8,485 nt of DNA, taken from positions 1 through 8,485 of the forward strand of contig DDKG01000336.1 in the NCBI GenBank assembly GCA_002339265.1, given 5' to 3'. The position numbers and the translations under genes were made by a program. Source of the DNA: Massilia sp. UBA2604 (GTDB lineage Bacteria > Pseudomonadota > Gammaproteobacteria > Burkholderiales > Burkholderiaceae_D). The notes beneath the pieces are model-generated. The model did not search any database, had not been told where the DNA came from, and saw only the letters and a program-made list of their open reading frames with translations. Below, piece by piece: positions 4,745 through 8,485 of this stretch (positions are counted from its first letter, which is position 1; each line of letters begins with the position of its first letter).

Positions 4745-6421
4745 ATGCTTCGCCGTCAAGGCCGTGGCCCGGCCACGCACGTCCCATCCACCCGCAGCGC
4801 CACTTTCGTGATGAGCGCGGCGGCCCTGCTGTGGATTCCACAGGCGGCCCTGCTGGCCTTTGCCGTGCAGGCTCTGGCCAATGGCGCCGGCCTGGCGGAC
4901 ATGCTGGCGCCGGCCGGTGGCTTCCTGCTGCTCGGCGTGCTGCGTGCCAGCAGCGAAGCGTGGAGTGCGCGCCGCCTGTTCGCCGCGTCGCGCCGGCATC
5001 TGGCGCTGCTGCGCAGCAGGGCGGCGCAGGCCCTGGCGGCGCGCTCGCCGCTTGACCGCGAGCGCCTGGCCAGCGGCCGCGCCGCCAGCGCGCTGGCCGA
5101 GCAGGCCGAGGCCGTGCTGCCCTGGCTGGTGCGCTACCAGCCGGCGCGCATGCGCACGATGCTGGTTCCGCCCGTGATCGCGCTGGCCGTCCTTTACTAC
5201 TCATGGGTGGCGGCGCTGATCCTGGTCGTGGCGGCGCCGCTGATCCCGATCTTCATGGCCGTCATCGGCTGGCGCGCCAAGGCCGCCAGCGAAGCGCAGC
5301 TGCAAGTCATCGGCGGCATGAGCGGCTTCCTGCTCGACCGCCTGCGCGGCCTGTCGACCCTGCGCGCGCTTCGAGCAGTGGACGCCACCGCGCAGCGCGT
5401 GCGCGCCAGCGCCGAAAGCGTACGCGCCAGCACCATGCGCGTGCTGCGCATCGCCTTCCTGTCCTCGACCGCGCTGGAAGTGTTTTCGGCACTGGGCGTG
5501 GCGCTGGTCGCCGTCTATGTCGGCTTTCATCTGCTGGGCGAGATTGGCCCAGGCAGCTGGGGCGTGCGCCTCACCCTGGCCGAAGGCCTGTTCATCCTGC
5601 TGCTGGCGCCAAGCTTCTTCGAGCCGCTGCGCGAACTGGCCGCCGTGTGGCACGACAAGGCCTCGGGCGAGGCGGCGCTGAAGGAGCTGGAAGGGCTCCA
5701 GCACGCAGGACTGGCGCTGCCGGGTGCGCTGGCCCCACAGGACACGCCGCGCACCGGTCGCGCGCCTTCGGTCGATATCGAGGGCCTGATATTCCAGCAT
5801 CCTGGCGAGGCGCCGCTGTTCGATGGCGAGGACTTGTACGTCCGCGCCGGCGAGCACGTCGCCCTGGTCGGCCCGAGCGGCAGCGGCAAGACCACGCTGC
5901 TGTCGGTCATCGCGAGCCTGGCGCCAGCCAATGGCGGCGCGGTGCGCATCGGCGGCGTCCAGCTCGATGGGCAGACGGCAGCCGGCCTGCGCGCCCGCAT
6001 GGCCTGGATCGGCCAGAAGCCGCACGTATTTTCGGGTTCGGTGCGCGCCAACGTCGCGCTCGATCGCGACGGCATCGACAGCGCTGCGGTCGGCGCCGCC
6101 GTACGCCGCGCCGGCCTGGGCCACGTCGGCCATGCGACGCCGGGCGACAGCCTGGGCGAGGGCGGTCTCGGCCTGTCGGGCGGGGAGCTGGTGCGGCTGG
6201 CGCTGGCGCGCGCGGTGTGCGCGCCGCGCGCTGGCCTGCTGCTGGCCGACGAACCCACCGCCCATCTCGACCGCGACACCGCCGCCAGCGTGATCGATGC
6301 GCTGGTGGAACTGGCCCAGGGCCGCACCCTGATCGTCGCCACCCACGACCTGACCCTGGCCGCGCGCCTGGGACGCATCGTGCGCATCGGCGAACCCTTG
6401 AGCAAACGGAGCGCAGCATGA
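4745..6421 (+). CDS. cydD: Thiol reductant ABC exporter subunit CydD
   Basis: 558 residues: one half of the inner-membrane heterodimer CydDC, which exports cysteine and glutathione to the periplasm and is needed to mature cytochrome bd. Six hydrophobic segments lie at roughly 19-44, 52-70, 138-155, 157-176, 238-264 and 278-294, followed by an ATPase domain: Walker A GPSGSGKT (376-383), Q-loop Gln424, signature LSGGE (477-481), Walker B LLLADE with Asp502 and catalytic Glu503, and His534 of the switch. The signature ends in Glu instead of the common Gln, a tolerated change in this family. GGAG at 4734-4737 places the start at 4745. Its stop overlaps the next start (ATGA), indicating translational coupling. 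CydD rather than another exporter is supported by the adjacent CydC and CydA. Confidence 0.94.
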   Translation: MLRRQGRGPATHVPSTRSATFVMSAAALLWIPQAALLAFAVQALANGAGLADMLAPAGGFLLLGVLRASSEAWSARRLFAASRRHLALLRSRAAQALAARSPLDRERLASGRAASALAEQAEAVLPWLVRYQPARMRTMLVPPVIALAVLYYSWVAALILVVAAPLIPIFMAVIGWRAKAASEAQLQVIGGMSGFLLDRLRGLSTLRALRAVDATAQRVRASAESVRASTMRVLRIAFLSSTALEVFSALGVALVAVYVGFHLLGEIGPGSWGVRLTLAEGLFILLLAPSFFEPLRELAAVWHDKASGEAALKELEGLQHAGLALPGALAPQDTPRTGRAPSVDIEGLIFQHPGEAPLFDGEDLYVRAGEHVALVGPSGSGKTTLLSVIASLAPANGGAVRIGGVQLDGQTAAGLRARMAWIGQKPHVFSGSVRANVALDRDGIDSAAVGAAVRRAGLGHVGHATPGDSLGEGGLGLSGGELVRLALARAVCAPRAGLLLADEPTAHLDRDTAASVIDALVELAQGRTLIVATHDLTLAARLGRIVRIGEPLSKRSAA

Positions 6422-8094
6422 AATCCACCAACGATCTGAAGCCCGTCCTCGCTCTGTTCGCCAAAACAGGAGGGCGCCGCATGGCGCTGGGCGCCATGCT
6501 CTCCACCCTGGTGGTGCTGGCCGGGATGGCGCTGCTGGGCACCTCGGGCTGGTTCATCACCGCCACCGCGCTGGCCGGCCTCGCGGGCGCCGCCGCCATG
6601 TTCAACGTATTCGTGCCGAGCGCCGCGATCCGCCTGCTGGCGCTGGGCCGCACCTTCGGCCGCTACGCCGAGCGCATGGTGACCCACGACGCCACCCTGG
6701 GCGTGCTGGCCGCGCTGCGCGAACGGCTGTTTCGCGGCTGGGCCGGCCCGCAGGCTGCGCGCGCCCTGCTGCGCCGCCCGTCGCGCCTGCTGTTCCGCCT
6801 GACCGGCGACATCGATGCGCTCGAGTCGATCTACCTGCGCCTGATCGTGCCGGCCATCGCCGCCCTTGGCGCGGCGCTGCTGGCCGGCGTGGTGCTGGCC
6901 AACCTCGACTGGCGCCTGGGGCTGGCGATGTTCGCCTGGCTGCTGGCCTTCGGCTGGGGTGTGACTGTGCTTGTAGCTCGTTTTGCCCGCCCGGTGGCGC
7001 TGCGCCGAGCCTGCGCGCTGGAACGCCTGCGGGCCCAGGCCATCGACCTGGTCGCCGGCCAGACCGATCTGGCCATGGCCGGCCGCCTGCCGGCCCAGTG
7101 TGAACGCCTGGCGCAGACCGACGGCAAATTGGCGCGCGCCGACGACGCCTTGCACCGGCTCGAAACCGGCGCCGGCTGGACCTATGCGGTCGGCGGCCAC
7201 GTCACCGTGGCGGCGACCTTGCTGGCGGTCGCCGCATTGGGCGTGAGCGCACCGGCGGCGGCGCTGGCCTTGCTGATCGCCCTGGCCGCGCTGGAACCGT
7301 TCGCCGCAATGCGCCGCGGCGCCATCGAGGCCGGCCGCAGCTGGCTGGCCGCGCGCCGCGTCGGCCCGCGTCTACAGCAGGAAGCGGATGACGCCAGCAA
7401 CGTCGGCGCGCCGGGCGAGGACGAAGCGCTGCTGCTGTGCGACGCCAGCGTGGTGCACCCGGGCCGCGAAGGCGCCGCGCTGCACGAGGTCAGCCTGCGC
7501 ATCGCGCGCGGCGAGCGGGTCGCCGTGGTCGGCGGCAGCGGCGCCGGCAAATCGACCCTGCTCGATCTCGTCGCCGGCGAACTGGCGCCGTACGCCGGGC
7601 AGGTGAGGGCGCTGCCCGCCACCTGGCTGACCCAGCGCACCGAACTGTTCCAGGACAGCCTGCGCGACAACCTGCGCCTGGCCGCTCCGCATGCGGGCGA
7701 CGAGCAGCTGTGGGACGCCCTGCGCGCCGCCGGCCTCGATGTCGACGTGCGGATGCTGGCGCGCGGCCTGGACACGCCGCTGGGCGAGGGCGGCCTGGGC
7801 CTGTCGGGCGGGCAGTCGCGCCGCCTGGCGCTGGCACGGCTGCTGCTATGCCGGGCCGACTTCTGGCTGCTGGACGAACCGACCGAGGCGCTCGATGCCG
7901 CCACCGCCGCCGACGTGCTGGCGCGCCTGGCCCGTCATGCGGACGGCCGCACCGTGCTGCTGGCAACGCACCTGGCGCGCGAGGCGCAGCTGGCCGATCG
8001 CCTGCTGGTGATGCGGGCGGGCCGCCTGGTCGCCGACCACCGGCGCGGGACACGAGGATTCGACGCTGCGCTGCTGGCGCTGCGTCACGACTAG
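6418..8094 (+). CDS. cydC: Thiol reductant ABC exporter subunit CydC
   Basis: 558 residues, the partner of CydD. The N-terminal membrane part has the CydC hallmark [12 protein letters not shown] (43-54) and the [20 protein letters not shown] block (72-91), with hydrophobic segments near 23-45, 48-75, 140-162, 164-186, 254-276 and 278-295. The ATPase domain shows Walker [10 protein letters not shown] (372-380), Gln406 of the Q-loop, LSGGQ (462-466), Walker B WLLDEP with Asp486 and Glu487, and His518, so both halves of the exporter appear able to hydrolyse ATP. The ATG at 6418 overlaps the cydD stop and has GGAG at 6408-6411. The frame is open far upstream (to 5203), but that part is the shadow of cydD. 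The cydA start follows after 38 bases with no terminator, so the genes are likely one operon. Confidence 0.94.
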   Translation: MKSTNDLKPVLALFAKTGGRRMALGAMLSTLVVLAGMALLGTSGWFITATALAGLAGAAAMFNVFVPSAAIRLLALGRTFGRYAERMVTHDATLGVLAALRERLFRGWAGPQAARALLRRPSRLLFRLTGDIDALESIYLRLIVPAIAALGAALLAGVVLANLDWRLGLAMFAWLLAFGWGVTVLVARFARPVALRRACALERLRAQAIDLVAGQTDLAMAGRLPAQCERLAQTDGKLARADDALHRLETGAGWTYAVGGHVTVAATLLAVAALGVSAPAAALALLIALAALEPFAAMRRGAIEAGRSWLAARRVGPRLQQEADDASNVGAPGEDEALLLCDASVVHPGREGAALHEVSLRIARGERVAVVGGSGAGKSTLLDLVAGELAPYAGQVRALPATWLTQRTELFQDSLRDNLRLAAPHAGDEQLWDALRAAGLDVDVRMLARGLDTPLGEGGLGLSGGQSRRLALARLLLCRADFWLLDEPTEALDAATAADVLARLARHADGRTVLLATHLAREAQLADRLLVMRAGRLVADHRRGTRGFDAALLALRHD

Positions 8095-8132
8095 AACACC
8101 ACCATCGATTCACCAATAAGAAAGGATTCACC

Positions 8133-8485
8133 ATGGATCTCGACGTCGTCGGGCTCTCCCGACTACAGTTCGCCCTCACGGCGCTGTACCACTTTTTGTT
8201 CGTACCCCTGACACTGGGGCTGTCGATGGTCATCGCCATCATGGAAACCGTGTACGTGATGACCGGCCGCCCGATCTGGCGCCAGATGACCAAGTTCTGG
8301 GGCGTGCTGTTCGGGATTAACTTCGCCATCGGCGTCTCCACCGGCCTGGTGATGGAGTTCCAGTTCGGGATGAACTGGAGCTACTACAGCCACTACGTCG
8401 GCGACGTGTTCGGCGCGCCGCTGGCCATCGAGGGCCTGATGGCGTTCTTCCTCGAAGCGACCTTCGTCGGCCTGTTCTTCTTCGG
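8133..8485 (+). CDS. cydA: Cytochrome bd ubiquinol oxidase subunit I, N-terminal part
   Basis: The first 117 codons; the gene runs off the right edge. Subunit I of the quinol:oxygen oxidoreductase binds the haems and the quinol in the inner membrane and reduces oxygen at low concentration without pumping protons. Clear signatures are [23 protein letters not shown] near the start, with His20 equivalent to the E. coli haem ligand His19, [26 protein letters not shown], and [18 protein letters not shown] with Glu100 and Glu108 equivalent to E. coli Glu99 and Glu107 of the haem/proton site. Four hydrophobic stretches are partly visible. The start is fixed by AAAGGA at 8121-8126. The quinol-loop length, and so the bd subtype, cannot be judged here; cydB is expected downstream. 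Confidence 0.96.
   Translation, partial: MDLDVVGLSRLQFALTALYHFLFVPLTLGLSMVIAIMETVYVMTGRPIWRQMTKFWGVLFGINFAIGVSTGLVMEFQFGMNWSYYSHYVGDVFGAPLAIEGLMAFFLEATFVGLFFF

Noticed and set aside
5203..6417. In-frame upstream extension of the cydC reading frame for 405 codons
   Set aside because: It lies wholly inside cydD in another frame, is Arg/Ala/Gly/Pro-rich as expected for a GC-rich shadow, and the start at 6418 has a ribosome binding site and a conserved protein beginning.
5527..7200. Long minus-strand open frame of 557 codons opposite cydD and cydC
   Set aside because: Low-complexity Gln/Ala/Arg/Gly sequence antisense to two well-conserved ABC transporter genes; no family resemblance.
8107..8133. 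Direct repeat GATTCACCA twice, 18 bases apart, before cydA
   Set aside because: Nine bases only, next to a standard ribosome binding site; no sign of regulatory meaning.
1..8485. CRISPR array, tRNA, rRNA, insertion sequence or prophage genes
   Set aside because: No regularly spaced repeats, cloverleaf-like sequences, transposase or phage motifs were seen on either strand.

Overview
The window is GC-rich DNA, very probably from a betaproteobacterium of the Burkholderiales. A Massilia-like Oxalobacteraceae is my best guess, from codon use, the GbsR-type regulator and the cyd gene order; this is inference, since no database search was possible. It has three parts: a fatty-acid degradation pair at the left, a minus-strand group of small accessory genes in the middle, and the front of a cytochrome bd oxidase operon at the right. 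No mobile element, CRISPR array, tRNA or rRNA was seen.

Left (1-1648, plus strand): the C-terminal 240 codons of a degradative-type thiolase, then a structured 151-base gap, then a complete crotonase-family protein. That protein is homologous to enoyl-CoA hydratases, but its active site looks like that of a delta3,delta2-enoyl-CoA isomerase. The gap holds a terminator-like hairpin and a larger set of overlapping inverted repeats, so the two genes need not be one transcription unit.

Middle (1665-4052, minus strand): in transcription order, a GbsR/MarR-type regulator, a protein of the gamma-glutamylcyclotransferase-like superfamily, a DUF1203 protein whose last ~26 codons are shifted out of frame by one base, and a DUF1905/YdeI-type protein. 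The last three have no known link to the oxidase.

Right (4053-8485): an AT-rich divergent control region with several short repeats and dyads and an FNR/Anr-like box. It is followed by a plus-strand series: a secreted DUF2946 Cys/His protein, cydD, cydC (overlapping cydD by 4 bases) and the first 117 codons of cydA. CydDC exports thiol reductants (cysteine, glutathione) to the periplasm and is needed to assemble cytochrome bd. CydA carries the haems, so the group is a coherent assembly-plus-oxidase operon, with cydB expected just beyond the window. The divergent regulator is the obvious candidate to control it.

I do not see a clearly new biological system. The points most worth checking are the DUF2946 gene inside the cyd operon, the repeat-rich divergent promoter, the isomerase-like active site of the crotonase, the frameshift in the DUF1203 gene, and the competing hairpins between the two fatty-acid genes.
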